Source: Pseudoclavibacter sp. CFCC 11306 (GTDB taxonomy: Bacteria > Actinomycetota > Actinomycetes > Actinomycetales > Microbacteriaceae). From it: 64,000 bases of DNA. Made by a program: the position numbers and the translations under genes. Location: assembly GCF_008831235.1 (NCBI RefSeq), contig NZ_WBKF01000001.1, forward strand, positions 1,422,529-1,486,528. Direction: 5' to 3'. Shown piece by piece: positions 9,211 through 17,034 of this stretch. Each line of letters starts with the position of its first letter. Within the stretch, counting starts at the first letter, position 1. The notes under the pieces are model-generated. The model was given only the letters and a program-made list of their open reading frames with translations. It did no database searches and had not been told where the DNA came from.

Positions 9211-10816
9211 GCTCGGCCTGCACCGCAAGTGCGAGCCACGTGACGCGACAGGCGTCGGCGTCGTGCTCCAGGTCGCATCCGAGTGCGGCCCCCAAGGCGC
9301 GCACGCGACGCACCACGGTGTTGCGGTGCACACCCATCCGGTCGGCAGCCGCCTGCCATTCGTACATGCAGTCGCACCAGACGGTGAACGTGGCAGCCAA
9401 AGCAGGGTCGGCCATCGTCGCGACACGCCGCAGCACCGCGGCGGCATCCGCATCAGTCGACAGCGCACGCAGCACGGCTGTCTGGCCGGCATCGAGACGT
9501 TCGATCACCCCTGCCGCGTCAGGCAGCCGCCGGTATCGCCAGAGTGCGGCGGCGAACGAAGCCGACAGGCCATGGATCTGCGCCGGACCGAATGCGGGCA
9601 GGTCGACCGCCACCACCGGGGCACGCCGGGCCGCGCTCTCGACCGGCCCGTTCGAGTTCACCCGCGCGAGCCGACGCAGCGTGTCGTCGGGGTCTTCGTT
9701 CAGCGGCGTCGCGACCAAGGTCACCCAGACACCGGCGGCGACGTCGCGAACGCTGAGCGCAGGTTCGCCCCGCGTCGCCAGCGCACGCCCCGAGCACACC
9801 AGCTGCCAATGGTGCGCACCCGCGTCGAGTCGACCTCCGTCGGCGAATGACCGCTCGAGCAGGGCGCGGCCCGTGCCCACTTCGTCAGTCAGCAGCGCAC
9901 GCAGCCCCAGCTGAACGACTTCGTCATGGTCGACGCCCCCGGGCGGTCTGCTGGTCAGCGCCAGCTGCAGCATGGCGACGGCGGTATTGACGATCATGCG
10001 CTCATCACGTTCATTCGCCTCGGCGCTGCGCCGCTGCGACGTTCGTCTGGCGAGCCGCCCTGCGGCCGGTGCGGCCCACAGCAGGGTGAGAGCCCCAATG
10101 GGTGCGGTGCCCTCGGGCGCGTTGAGCATGTGAATGATCAGGCGCTGACCGTCGTGCTCCTCACGTCCCGCCTGGCGGCGACGCCGGGCATCGTGCATCC
10201 GATCTCGCACGAGCGGCGCCACCCAGCTCGGCGGAGGGTCGACCGGGGCGACTCCGAGCAGACGAGCTCCGCCTCCCCAGAGCCAGACAGAGCAGCCCAG
10301 CAGCAGCGCGAGCTCGCGAACGAGCGCCTGTGCGGGCATTCGTTCGAGAGAGGCGAGGGTGAGGGCGTGCTGCGCATGCAGCACCTTGCGCAGGCTCTCT
10401 CGCTCAGGATCCGCACGGCCGGAGCTGATGGCCTCGCTGATGCTGATGAAGGGGGTCGAGAAGGGAGCTTCGAGCAGCGGCATGCCCGCTGCGACGCAGC
10501 TTCGCCGCAGCACAGCCTCCCATCGGGGGTCAGGGTGCTCGAGGGTGTACACGAGACCGACCGCTCCGCCCCGTGCGATGCGCTCGACATAGTCGCGCGT
10601 CACGGTCTCGACGTCTGATGCCGACAGCAGCTGCTGCCCTGTGGTGAGAATGAGCTCGCTGCCTCGCAGGAACGGGGTGGGATCGAGCAGATCGGTGCTG
10701 TACCCCCATCGAATCGGGTGATCGAGCGCGCCGTTGCCCTCGTCGGTGATCGCGCTCACCAACTGCAGCGAGAGATCCTGACGCTGCAGCAGCCCTCGCA
10801 GAGTGATGGCGTTCAT
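9176..10816 (-). CDS. PucR-family transcriptional regulator (downstream paralog)
   Basis: Second PucR-type regulator of the locus, 546 aa from the ATG at 10816, chosen because GAGGAGCAACGC precedes it; an upstream in-frame start at 10873 lacks a ribosome site. The N-terminus (TLRGLLQRQDLSLQLVSA) matches the PucR input domain. The C-terminus has the HTH segment EWQAAADRMGVHRNTVVRRV. It ends inside the 3' end of the second amidase gene (35 nt antisense overlap) and is divergent from the class III aminotransferase gene. The 303-bp gap before that gene is therefore its probable control region. Two PucR paralogs bracketing one locus suggest two signals or two substrates (inference). Confidence 0.85.
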   Translation of the reverse strand: MNAITLRGLLQRQDLSLQLVSAITDEGNGALDHPIRWGYSTDLLDPTPFLRGSELILTTGQQLLSASDVETVTRDYVERIARGGAVGLVYTLEHPDPRWEAVLRRSCVAAGMPLLEAPFSTPFISISEAISSGRADPERESLRKVLHAQHALTLASLERMPAQALVRELALLLGCSVWLWGGGARLLGVAPVDPPPSWVAPLVRDRMHDARRRRQAGREEHDGQRLIIHMLNAPEGTAPIGALTLLWAAPAAGRLARRTSQRRSAEANERDERMIVNTAVAMLQLALTSRPPGGVDHDEVVQLGLRALLTDEVGTGRALLERSFADGGRLDAGAHHWQLVCSGRALATRGEPALSVRDVAAGVWVTLVATPLNEDPDDTLRRLARVNSNGPVESAARRAPVVAVDLPAFGPAQIHGLSASFAAALWRYRRLPDAAGVIERLDAGQTAVLRALSTDADAAAVLRRVATMADPALAATFTVWCDCMYEWQAAADRMGVHRNTVVRRVRALGAALGCDLEHDADACRVTWLALAVQAELSGPASAEPRT

Positions 10817-11119
10817 GCGTTGCTCCTCTGACTGACATGCACGTGAGCGCTGCATCGGACGATCCGACGGCACCCTGTAACCCAGCCTTCATATGCCGAG
10901 GTGGGTCTCATCCCCGCTGTCGTGGCGTGACTTGCCGCGCTTTTTCGCCCTGCCAGCACCCCACATGCAGCATATCGTCTACATTACAGTGCGAAGATGA
11001 ACGGAATCATGCGCGTTCTCGCACCTCAAGCCTCATATCGTTGACAGCAATCAACCCGCGCAGCCGGCACGCCACAGGCACTGTCCCACTCGCGATGCAC
11101 CACACAGAGAGGTTCACTC
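10817..11119. other. Divergent control region between PucR and aminotransferase genes
   Basis: About 300 bp with no credible gene. It must contain the promoters of both divergent genes. I did not find a convincing perfect palindrome or a clear -35/-10 pair. The aminotransferase has GAGAGG just before its ATG. Confidence 0.5.
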
Positions 11120-12466
11120 ATGACTGAGCTCGATGCAGCAACCGTCGTCGAAGAGGATGCACGCTACGTGCTGCACTCCTGGTCGGCGCAGAAGAAGATC
11201 CACCCCATTCCAGTGAAGACCGGGCATGGGGTCTACTTCAGCGATTACGACGGCAACGAATACCTCGACTTCGCGTCACAGCTGGTAAACCTGAATCTCG
11301 GCCACCAGCATCCCGATCTCATCCAGGCCATCATCGACCAGGCTCAGACCCTCGCGACCATCGCCCCGGGATTCGCCAACGACAAACGCAGCGAACTGGC
11401 TCGCCTCATCGTGCAGAACGGCCCGATCAACGACGGCAAGGTGTTCTTCACCAACGCCGGAGCAGACGCCAACGAGAACGCCGTTCGACTGGCCCGCGAG
11501 TTCACCGGCCGCAGCAAGGTGCTGGCCAGCTACCGCAGCTACCACGGGGCGACCGGCACCGCCATCGCGCTCACGGGCGAGGGCCGCCGCACGATGCAGC
11601 CTGTCGTTCCCGACCCCTCGGTCGTGCATTTCTGGGGCCCCTTCGCCTACCGCTCGGCGTTCTACGCCGAGACCCCGGAGCAAGAGACCGAGCGTGCACT
11701 CGCCCACCTCGAACAGACCATCCTCTCTGAGGGCGCCGACACCATCGCGGCCGTCATTCTCGAGACCGTCGTCGGCACCAACGGCGTGCTGGTGCCACCG
11801 CCCGGCTATCTGCAGGGTGTTCGCGAGCTCGCGACCAAGTACGGCATCCAGTACATCGCCGACGAGGTCATGGTCGGCTTCGGCCGAACCGGCTACCTCT
11901 TCGCCGTGCAGGGCTTCGACGTGACACCGGATCTGCTCACCTTCGCCAAGGGCGTCAACTCGGGATACTCGCCCCTGGGCGGCGTGATCATGAACGGCGC
12001 CATCGCCGCGACGTTCGACGAGCGCAAGTACTCAGGCGGCCTCACCTACTCGGGGCACCCGCTCGGCGCAGCCATCGGCGTCAAGACCTTCGAAGTGTTC
12101 GAACGCGATCACCTGCTCGAGCATGTGCGCGAGCTCGAGAGCACCGTGCTGCTGCCGTGGCTCGAGCAGATGCAGGCGAAGCATCCCTCAATCGGCGAGT
12201 TCCGCGTCAAAGGCCTGTTCGCAGCGATCGAACTCGTGAGCGACCGCACCACCCGCGAGGCACTGCCCGCAATCGAGGCCGGCGGAGAGAACAACCCGCT
12301 GGTCGCCATCGAGAAGGCTGCGATCGCGAAGGGCCTGTGGCCGGTCGTGCACGGCAATCGCGTGCACATCGCGCCTCCCCTGATCATCACCGCCGACGAG
12401 CTGAAGAAGGGCCTCGACATCATCGACGAGACCCTGTCAATCGCCGACGAGGCCGCTCAGGCCTGA
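11120..12466 (+). CDS. Class III (omega-) aminotransferase, PLP-dependent
   Basis: A 448-aa class III aminotransferase that moves an omega-amino group to an oxo acid, giving an aldehyde or ketone. The PLP lysine is in LLTFAKGVNSGY (Lys277). The preceding YIADEVMVGFGRTG contains the cofactor-contacting Asp. TYSGHPLGAAIG, the phosphate-binding region of the partner subunit, is also present. Length is normal. The start ATG follows GAGAGGTTCACTC. Likely substrates in this family are beta-alanine, GABA, 5-aminovalerate or other omega-amino acids. Such compounds could be released by the upstream amidases from lactams or carbamoyl amino acids (inference). Two hairpins follow the gene, then an MSAD-like tautomerase. 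Confidence 0.88.
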   Translation: MTELDAATVVEEDARYVLHSWSAQKKIHPIPVKTGHGVYFSDYDGNEYLDFASQLVNLNLGHQHPDLIQAIIDQAQTLATIAPGFANDKRSELARLIVQNGPINDGKVFFTNAGADANENAVRLAREFTGRSKVLASYRSYHGATGTAIALTGEGRRTMQPVVPDPSVVHFWGPFAYRSAFYAETPEQETERALAHLEQTILSEGADTIAAVILETVVGTNGVLVPPPGYLQGVRELATKYGIQYIADEVMVGFGRTGYLFAVQGFDVTPDLLTFAKGVNSGYSPLGGVIMNGAIAATFDERKYSGGLTYSGHPLGAAIGVKTFEVFERDHLLEHVRELESTVLLPWLEQMQAKHPSIGEFRVKGLFAAIELVSDRTTREALPAIEAGGENNPLVAIEKAAIAKGLWPVVHGNRVHIAPPLIITADELKKGLDIIDETLSIADEAAQA

Positions 12467-12479
12467 CCTCCGACCCGTG

Positions 12480-12553
12480 CGTGTGGCCGACGATTCGCCA
12501 CACGTCTCAAGCCGCGGCCCGCAGGCGCACCTCCCCTGACGCCTGCGGGCCGC
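12480..12553 (+). terminator. Two tandem hairpins after the aminotransferase gene
   Basis: First stem CGTGTGGC/GCCACACG (12480-12487 with 12497-12504, 9-nt loop). Second stem GCGGCCCGCAGGCG/CGCCTGCGGGCCGC (12514-12527 with 12540-12553, 12-nt loop), 14 perfect pairs. There is no T-run, as is common in actinobacteria. They probably terminate or reduce read-through into the tautomerase gene. Confidence 0.65.
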
Positions 12554-12608
12554 ACACCACTCACGTAATTCCGCATCCGTTCGAACACAAAGAAAGAGAA
12601 TCCCCAAC

Positions 12609-13013
12609 ATGCCCCTCGTCAGAATCGACGTGAACAAGACCCGCGACGACGCCAGCGTGCGTGCCATCGCCGACAGCATCCACAGCGCCATCGTCGACGT
12701 CTACAAGATCCCGGTGCGTGACCGGTTCCAGATCATCACGAAGCACGAGCCGGGCGAGATCATCGCCGAAGATGCCGGGTTGGGCTTCGAGCGCAGCGAC
12801 GGCGTCGTGATGATTCACGTGTTCACGCAGGGTGGCCGCACGCCGGAGGCGAAGCAGGCGCTCTACGCGAAGATCGCCGAGAACCTCGCGGCCGTCGGAG
12901 TGGCAGGCGAAGACGTCTTTCTCGGCTACTTCGAGAACACGCCCAATGACTGGACCTTCGGGTTCGGGCGTGCCCAGTATGTGACGGGCGAGCTGGGGGT
13001 GCCGAAGCGCTGA
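12609..13013 (+). CDS. Tautomerase_2 family protein, malonate semialdehyde decarboxylase-like
   Basis: A 134-aa member of the tautomerase superfamily with the required N-terminal proline after Met (Met-Pro-Leu), which acts as catalytic Pro1. In Pro1 numbering Asp37 is present in PVRDRFQ. A basic residue follows in TQGGRTPEAK (one of the two arginines I recall from malonate semialdehyde decarboxylase; the other is replaced by Gly). The aromatic NDWTFGFGRAQY segment near the C-terminus matches the MSAD hydrophobic wall. MSAD converts malonate semialdehyde to acetaldehyde and CO2. Following an omega-aminotransferase, this would complete a beta-alanine route, which is inference. The start ATG follows AAAGAGAATCCCCAAC. 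Confidence 0.75.
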   Translation: MPLVRIDVNKTRDDASVRAIADSIHSAIVDVYKIPVRDRFQIITKHEPGEIIAEDAGLGFERSDGVVMIHVFTQGGRTPEAKQALYAKIAENLAAVGVAGEDVFLGYFENTPNDWTFGFGRAQYVTGELGVPKR

Positions 13014-13035
13014 CGCGCAGCAATCTAGCAAAGCA

Positions 13036-13074
13036 GCTGCCGGCCTGCGACTGTACTGTCAGCAGGCCGGCAGC
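13036..13074 (+). terminator. Hairpin after the tautomerase gene
   Basis: GCTGCCGGCCTGC (13036-13048) pairs perfectly with GCAGGCCGGCAGC (13062-13074). This is a 13-bp stem with a 13-nt loop, 23 nt after the tautomerase stop, and it may also serve the converging SDR gene. Confidence 0.7.
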
Positions 13075-13143
13075 CCTCGCTCGGTTCGCACCGGGAGGAC
13101 AGCCATACCCAGGTGCAGCACGGCTCGGCGCCACGCCAGCCGG

Positions 13144-13740
13144 TTAGTCGATGCGGTAGATCTGCCCGGTCTGCACTCCGTCGACTGACTTTTTGAACGC
13201 CTGCCCGACCGTTGCATCTGAAACCGGGACAAAGCCGGGAAACGAGTCAAAGTATTCGGGAGCCGATTCCAGCACGGTGGGGCTGACCGCGTTAAGCCGA
13301 ATTCCACGCGGCATCTCCGGAGCCGCTGCGATGACGAACGACTCGAGAGCTCCATTCGCCATTGCTGCCGCGGCACCCGCCGCAATCGCCTGTCGAGCGA
13401 GAATTCCGGTTGTCAGGGTGATCGATCCCCCATCGGCGAGATGCTCCACCGCAGCGCGCACAATGCTTGCCTGCGGCAGCACCTTCCCGGCGAAAGCCTG
13501 CTGGTAGTCGTCTCCGGTGAGTTCGACGACAGGCTTGAAAGGCACGTCGCCCAGGGCCACGACGACCGCGTCAACCCTGCTCAGCCGACCGAAGAGCGCC
13601 GTAACGCTCTGAGGGTCTCTGGCGTCAGCCCCCGGATCGGTTCTGCGACCGACGACGATTACCTCATGATCACTTTGGAGTGCCTCAACCGCTGCTCGGC
13701 CGACATGCCCATGTCCGCCGAAGACCACCACTCGCTTCAC
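13144..13740 (-). CDS. Atypical short-chain dehydrogenase/reductase (198 aa)
   Basis: Rossmann-fold oxidoreductase with the NAD(P) loop FGGHGHVGRA at the N-terminus and a PxxGxR...NAVSPTVLES segment near the C-terminus. The catalytic Tyr-x-x-x-Lys pair of classical SDRs is not seen; the corresponding stretch reads AAAMANGALESF. It therefore belongs to the short, non-canonical SDR group and its activity is uncertain. I start it at the GTG at 13740, because AAGGAG lies 5 nt upstream and the GxxGxxG motif then sits right at the N-terminus. A longer open frame to 13872 is unlikely. It follows a binding-protein gene on the same strand. A frameshifted paralogous relic lies at 21955-22455. Confidence 0.8.
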   Translation of the reverse strand: MKRVVVFGGHGHVGRAAVEALQSDHEVIVVGRRTDPGADARDPQSVTALFGRLSRVDAVVVALGDVPFKPVVELTGDDYQQAFAGKVLPQASIVRAAVEHLADGGSITLTTGILARQAIAAGAAAAMANGALESFVIAAAPEMPRGIRLNAVSPTVLESAPEYFDSFPGFVPVSDATVGQAFKKSVDGVQTGQIYRID

Positions 13741-13883
13741 TGATACTCCTTGCTCACAGCCCGACTCATAATTCTGCTCACAGTTTGGCCCGCAGCCGCC
13801 ATGGTTCACCGACGGTGCGGTCAGTGGCATCCGGTGCAGCCGCCTCTCCTCTTTTCCGGCGACTGCACCCAATGAATCTACTC

Positions 13884-14804
13884 TCAGCTGATGATGCGAA
13901 GCGTGGAATCAGTTGCTGGAATGTTCGCCGAGGCATCGAATCCTGACGACTTGATGAGATCTGCCATAGTGCCGTCATCGCGCATCTTCGCGACATCCGC
14001 GATCAGCGCGTCACGAAGCGCCGCGTTGTCTTTCGACACCGGGAAGATCACCTGCGGCGTGTTCTCAGTGACAGCGACTCTCGGATCTGGCTCGGCGACC
14101 TCTACCGAGATGTCACTCTGATCCTTGTAGTACAGCTGCGATGTCGCAACTGAGTCGACTGCGGCATCGAGCCGACCGTTCAGCATGTCCTGACTGAGCT
14201 CGGTCGAGCTTGCATACGTGCGGATCTTGTCTCCAAGCACGGTGCGAAGGTCGTCAGTCCACAGGAACCCGTCCACAGTTCCGATCGACCCCAGGGATTC
14301 CAGGTCTGAGACCTTCTTCGCTCCGCTGCGGGTAGCGATCGACATGTTGTCGTAGTACAGAGGCCCGACGAAGTCGGCCACTTCGTTGCGCTTGGCTGTC
14401 GGGTAGAATGCGCCAGCCGCGATGTCCACGCTCTTCTGCTGAGTGATCAGCGGTACGGCACCGGCAAATGAGGACGCCGAGTAGGCGATGTCCAAGCACT
14501 CGACTTCGGCGAGCTTCTTGAGAATCTCGACTTCAAGCCCCTCGGCTCCGCCGCCCGTGACATTCGAGCTGTACGGCGGCGCATCGACCACGGCGACCGA
14601 CAGTTTTCCTGATGTCGTCGTCGTCAGCCCGTCGTGGGCAGGTGTGCACCCCTCGGCCACCGTGCTGCCGCTGTCTGAGCTGCAGCCAGTGAGCGCTGCG
14701 GCTGAGACCACAGCCAGACATGCTGCAGCCGAGACCGTCCAGCGCGTCTTCGACCACCGCTTGCGTCCTGCCCTCATGTTTTCGCTCATGCGTATGCTCT
14801 CCAT
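13884..14804 (-). CDS. Amino-acid ABC transporter substrate-binding lipoprotein (orphan)
   Basis: Extracytoplasmic solute-binding protein of family 3 (polar amino acids and relatives). A basic n-region and hydrophobic stretch end in the lipobox ALTGC, with the lipid-modified Cys at residue 41 (36 if the ATG at 14789 is used; both starts have a ribosome site). The mature domain has the GKLSVAVVDAPPYS beginning and QQKSVDIAAGAFYPTAKRN. It is visibly paralogous to the binding protein at 36450-37319 across its whole length, including TVDGFLWTDDL, ending with the same ATDSTLRII-type tail. No permease or ATPase gene is adjacent, so it may feed the transporter encoded at 37-39.5 kb (inference). It is divergent from the double-domain Lrp gene. 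Confidence 0.86.
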   Translation of the reverse strand: MESIRMSENMRAGRKRWSKTRWTVSAAACLAVVSAAALTGCSSDSGSTVAEGCTPAHDGLTTTTSGKLSVAVVDAPPYSSNVTGGGAEGLEVEILKKLAEVECLDIAYSASSFAGAVPLITQQKSVDIAAGAFYPTAKRNEVADFVGPLYYDNMSIATRSGAKKVSDLESLGSIGTVDGFLWTDDLRTVLGDKIRTYASSTELSQDMLNGRLDAAVDSVATSQLYYKDQSDISVEVAEPDPRVAVTENTPQVIFPVSKDNAALRDALIADVAKMRDDGTMADLIKSSGFDASANIPATDSTLRIIS

Positions 14805-14960
14805 TCTTCTTCCTCGGCACCAGGCGTGCCCACGTGAGCGGGCATCCCCCCGACGCTGGCTGCGCCATCACGTCACCTGCGAGAACTGCTTTTACCCGGA
14901 GTGGCCTCTCGGCCGTTCGAGGTACCCAAACACGCTCATACCGATAATCACGATCTCCTG

Positions 14961-14988
14961 TTACCGGCCTGTTTCATTGCTGGATAAT
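14961..14988 (+). promoter_or_regulatory. Candidate promoter giving a leaderless Lrp transcript
   Basis: GATAAT at 14983-14988 is a good -10 hexamer. TTACCG at 14961-14966 lies 16 bp upstream as a weaker -35. Transcription would start at about the A of the ATG at 14995, and no Shine-Dalgarno site precedes that ATG, so a leaderless mRNA is suggested. Confidence 0.45.
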
Positions 14989-14994
14989 TGATTT

Positions 14995-16047
14995 ATGGCA
15001 ATTCAGTTGCATGATTCTTCCAAGGGGCTGGAGCAGCTGCAGATTCTGCACGCACTGCAGCTGGCACCTCGAGCACCGTGGGCACAGCTGTCCGGCGTCC
15101 TCGGAGTCGACTCTTCGACACTGTCCCGACGTTGGCGGCGTCTCAACGACGCCGGCGAAGCCTGGATCGCGTGTCAACCCGGATATCGTGCCGACTGGTA
15201 CTACTCACAGCCGTACGGTTCCACAGCCTATGTCGAAGTGACCTGCGAGGCCGGGTACCAGGACTCTGTGATCTCAGCACTGAGCCGCATTCCATGCGTA
15301 TGGACCGTTGAATGCACAACAGGCTCGCGCGACCTGCTTCTGACCGTCACCACTCCGTCTTGGGCCGAGCTCGACCGTATCGTCCGAGAACAGCTGGGAC
15401 GAATTGACGGGGTCGTGAAGACCGTGACGAACCCTCTGCGCCGCTTCTACGTACAGCCGGGTGACTGGCGGCTGAACGCCCTGACTGCTGATCAGGAGCA
15501 GGCCATCCTCACGATGCGCACAAACCAGCATGCACCAGATCCCGGTTCCGGCAGACGGCAGCCGTCACCGTTCGAACGCCAGATCGTCAAGGTGCTCGCC
15601 GCCGACGGCAGGCTCTCGATGGCGCAGATTGCGGATGCCACTGGGCGCTCGATCTCCGGCGTCAGCCGTGTTCTTCACGGTTTGGAGGCATCCGGCCTGC
15701 TCTCGTTCCGGCTTGATTTCAACCAGCACGTCATCGGATACAAACTCCTCTCAACGCTCTGGATCGAGGCGGATCAGAACCAGCTCGACAAGATCGGAGC
15801 CTTTCTCAGACGGCAGTCGCGCACCGTTCGCGAATGCGTATCGATGGTCGGTCAGGCCAACCTTTATGTACACATGTGGGTGCAGGATCTCTCGGCTGTC
15901 GATCTGCTCGAGGCACAGCTTATCCAGCGTTTCCCCGGCACCCGCATCCTCGATCGGTGGTTGTCGACCCGTTTCGCCAAGCGTGCCGGCCACCTCATCG
16001 ACAACGATGGCCGTCGTCACGGGTTCGTGCCCAGCTTAGGGCTGTGA
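14995..16047 (+). CDS. Lrp/AsnC-family regulator with two HTH-RAM units (350 aa)
   Basis: Twice the length of a normal Lrp/AsnC protein. It contains two winged-helix segments (about residues 12-60, VDSSTLSRRWRRL, and 190-240, ATGRSISGVSRVLHGL), each followed by a ligand-binding RAM-like domain. The C-terminus is RRHGFVPSLGL. It reads away from the orphan binding-protein gene and probably controls that gene and the SDR gene behind it in response to an amino acid or related molecule (inference). The start ATG lacks a ribosome site but has a -10-like hexamer at the right distance for a leaderless mRNA. About 30 codons of a paralogous C-terminus survive at 21865-21951. Confidence 0.84.
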   Translation: MAIQLHDSSKGLEQLQILHALQLAPRAPWAQLSGVLGVDSSTLSRRWRRLNDAGEAWIACQPGYRADWYYSQPYGSTAYVEVTCEAGYQDSVISALSRIPCVWTVECTTGSRDLLLTVTTPSWAELDRIVREQLGRIDGVVKTVTNPLRRFYVQPGDWRLNALTADQEQAILTMRTNQHAPDPGSGRRQPSPFERQIVKVLAADGRLSMAQIADATGRSISGVSRVLHGLEASGLLSFRLDFNQHVIGYKLLSTLWIEADQNQLDKIGAFLRRQSRTVRECVSMVGQANLYVHMWVQDLSAVDLLEAQLIQRFPGTRILDRWLSTRFAKRAGHLIDNDGRRHGFVPSLGL

Positions 16048-16102
16048 AGGCCCCAAAGTACGCGAACTCTTTCAGCGTCACTTTGAACGAACCTTCACAG
16101 CC
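16040..16102. terminator. Inverted repeat between converging Lrp and binding-protein genes
   Basis: GGCTGTGAAGG (16040-16050, covering the Lrp stop) is perfectly complementary to CCTTCACAGCC (16092-16102), with a 41-nt interval. It lies between two converging genes and could act as a bidirectional terminator. The loop is long, so confidence is modest. Confidence 0.4.
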
Positions 16103-16138
16103 GCATCAGGAATCAGCGCATCACTGTTTCCCTGTTGA

Positions 16139-17005
16139 TTAGCTAGGGTGAACAGCAGTCTCAGAAAGACCCCACTCATCGAGAATCGATCCATACTCAC
16201 CGCTCTCCACAATCGATTTGAAAGCCGTTGAGAGCGCATCGTGCAGCTCAGCGCTCCCCTTCTGGGTTGCTGCACCGATTGTGATGGGCGAGAAAGAGTC
16301 ACCAGCGCGCTCCAGTTCTCCCTCCGTCTTCTTCGCGTAATAGTCAACGAGTTCAGTCGTCGACAACACCGCGTCGACCTGACCAGCTTGCAGCTGATGG
16401 AGGGCATCCGTGGTATTCTCCGTCAAGGTCAGATCAATAGCGCTCTTCCCCCCAGCCTCACATGCACCAGACTGAGTCTGAGCGTTGGACGCCCCGGTCG
16501 ACCCGTTCGCTGCAGCCACCTTCCGCCCACAGAGCGTGTCATTGTATCCCGTCACGCCCTGAGCGTTCGCCGCTGAAACCATCACAGCTGACCCCGACTG
16601 CAGGTAAGGCACGAAATCCACTACCTCTTCACGTTCAGGTTTGATGTACAAAGACGACATGATCACGTCGCACTGGGATGCCTGAAGTGCAGGTATGAGA
16701 CCGGAAAACGAATACTGCTTATAGTCAACTGCCAACCCCATCTCACCTGCAATTGCTTTTGCAATGTCAATCTCAGCACCGTCAGGTTCATTGGAGTCAT
16801 TCTTGAAATTGTCCGGCGGGTTCGAGAACGACGCACAAACTGTCAGCTTACCGTCGCTGATGATCGTGGGAGTAGTAACGACCGGCTCTTTCGAGGGGCT
16901 TGTCTCTGTCTCGCCCGTTGAAGAGCTACAGGCACTCAGCGCCGCGGAAGCGAAGAACGCCAACGCCACTGCAGTACCCATTCTGCGAGAGAATTTCATT
17001 TGCAT
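16139..17005 (-). CDS. Amino-acid ABC transporter substrate-binding lipoprotein, gamma-glutamyl locus
   Basis: Family 3 solute-binding protein with lipobox ALSAC (Cys at about residue 26 from the start used here). The mature part begins GKLTVCASFSNPPDN and has the ligand-domain segment EIDIAKAIAGEMGL. I use the ATG at 17005 because AAGGAAC lies at proper spacing; an upstream in-frame ATG (17038) would overlap the preceding gene. It is the last gene of a five-gene minus-strand operon: permease, ATPase, gamma-glutamyltransferase, DUF1275 protein, binding protein. It presumably delivers the gamma-glutamyl compound or amino acid used by that operon (inference). Base composition of the whole operon is clearly less GC-rich than its surroundings. 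Confidence 0.86.
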   Translation of the reverse strand: MQMKFSRRMGTAVALAFFASAALSACSSSTGETETSPSKEPVVTTPTIISDGKLTVCASFSNPPDNFKNDSNEPDGAEIDIAKAIAGEMGLAVDYKQYSFSGLIPALQASQCDVIMSSLYIKPEREEVVDFVPYLQSGSAVMVSAANAQGVTGYNDTLCGRKVAAANGSTGASNAQTQSGACEAGGKSAIDLTLTENTTDALHQLQAGQVDAVLSTTELVDYYAKKTEGELERAGDSFSPITIGAATQKGSAELHDALSTAFKSIVESGEYGSILDEWGLSETAVHPS

Positions 17006-17034
17006 CTTGCTGTTCCTTTCGTTGTGGGCGGTGT

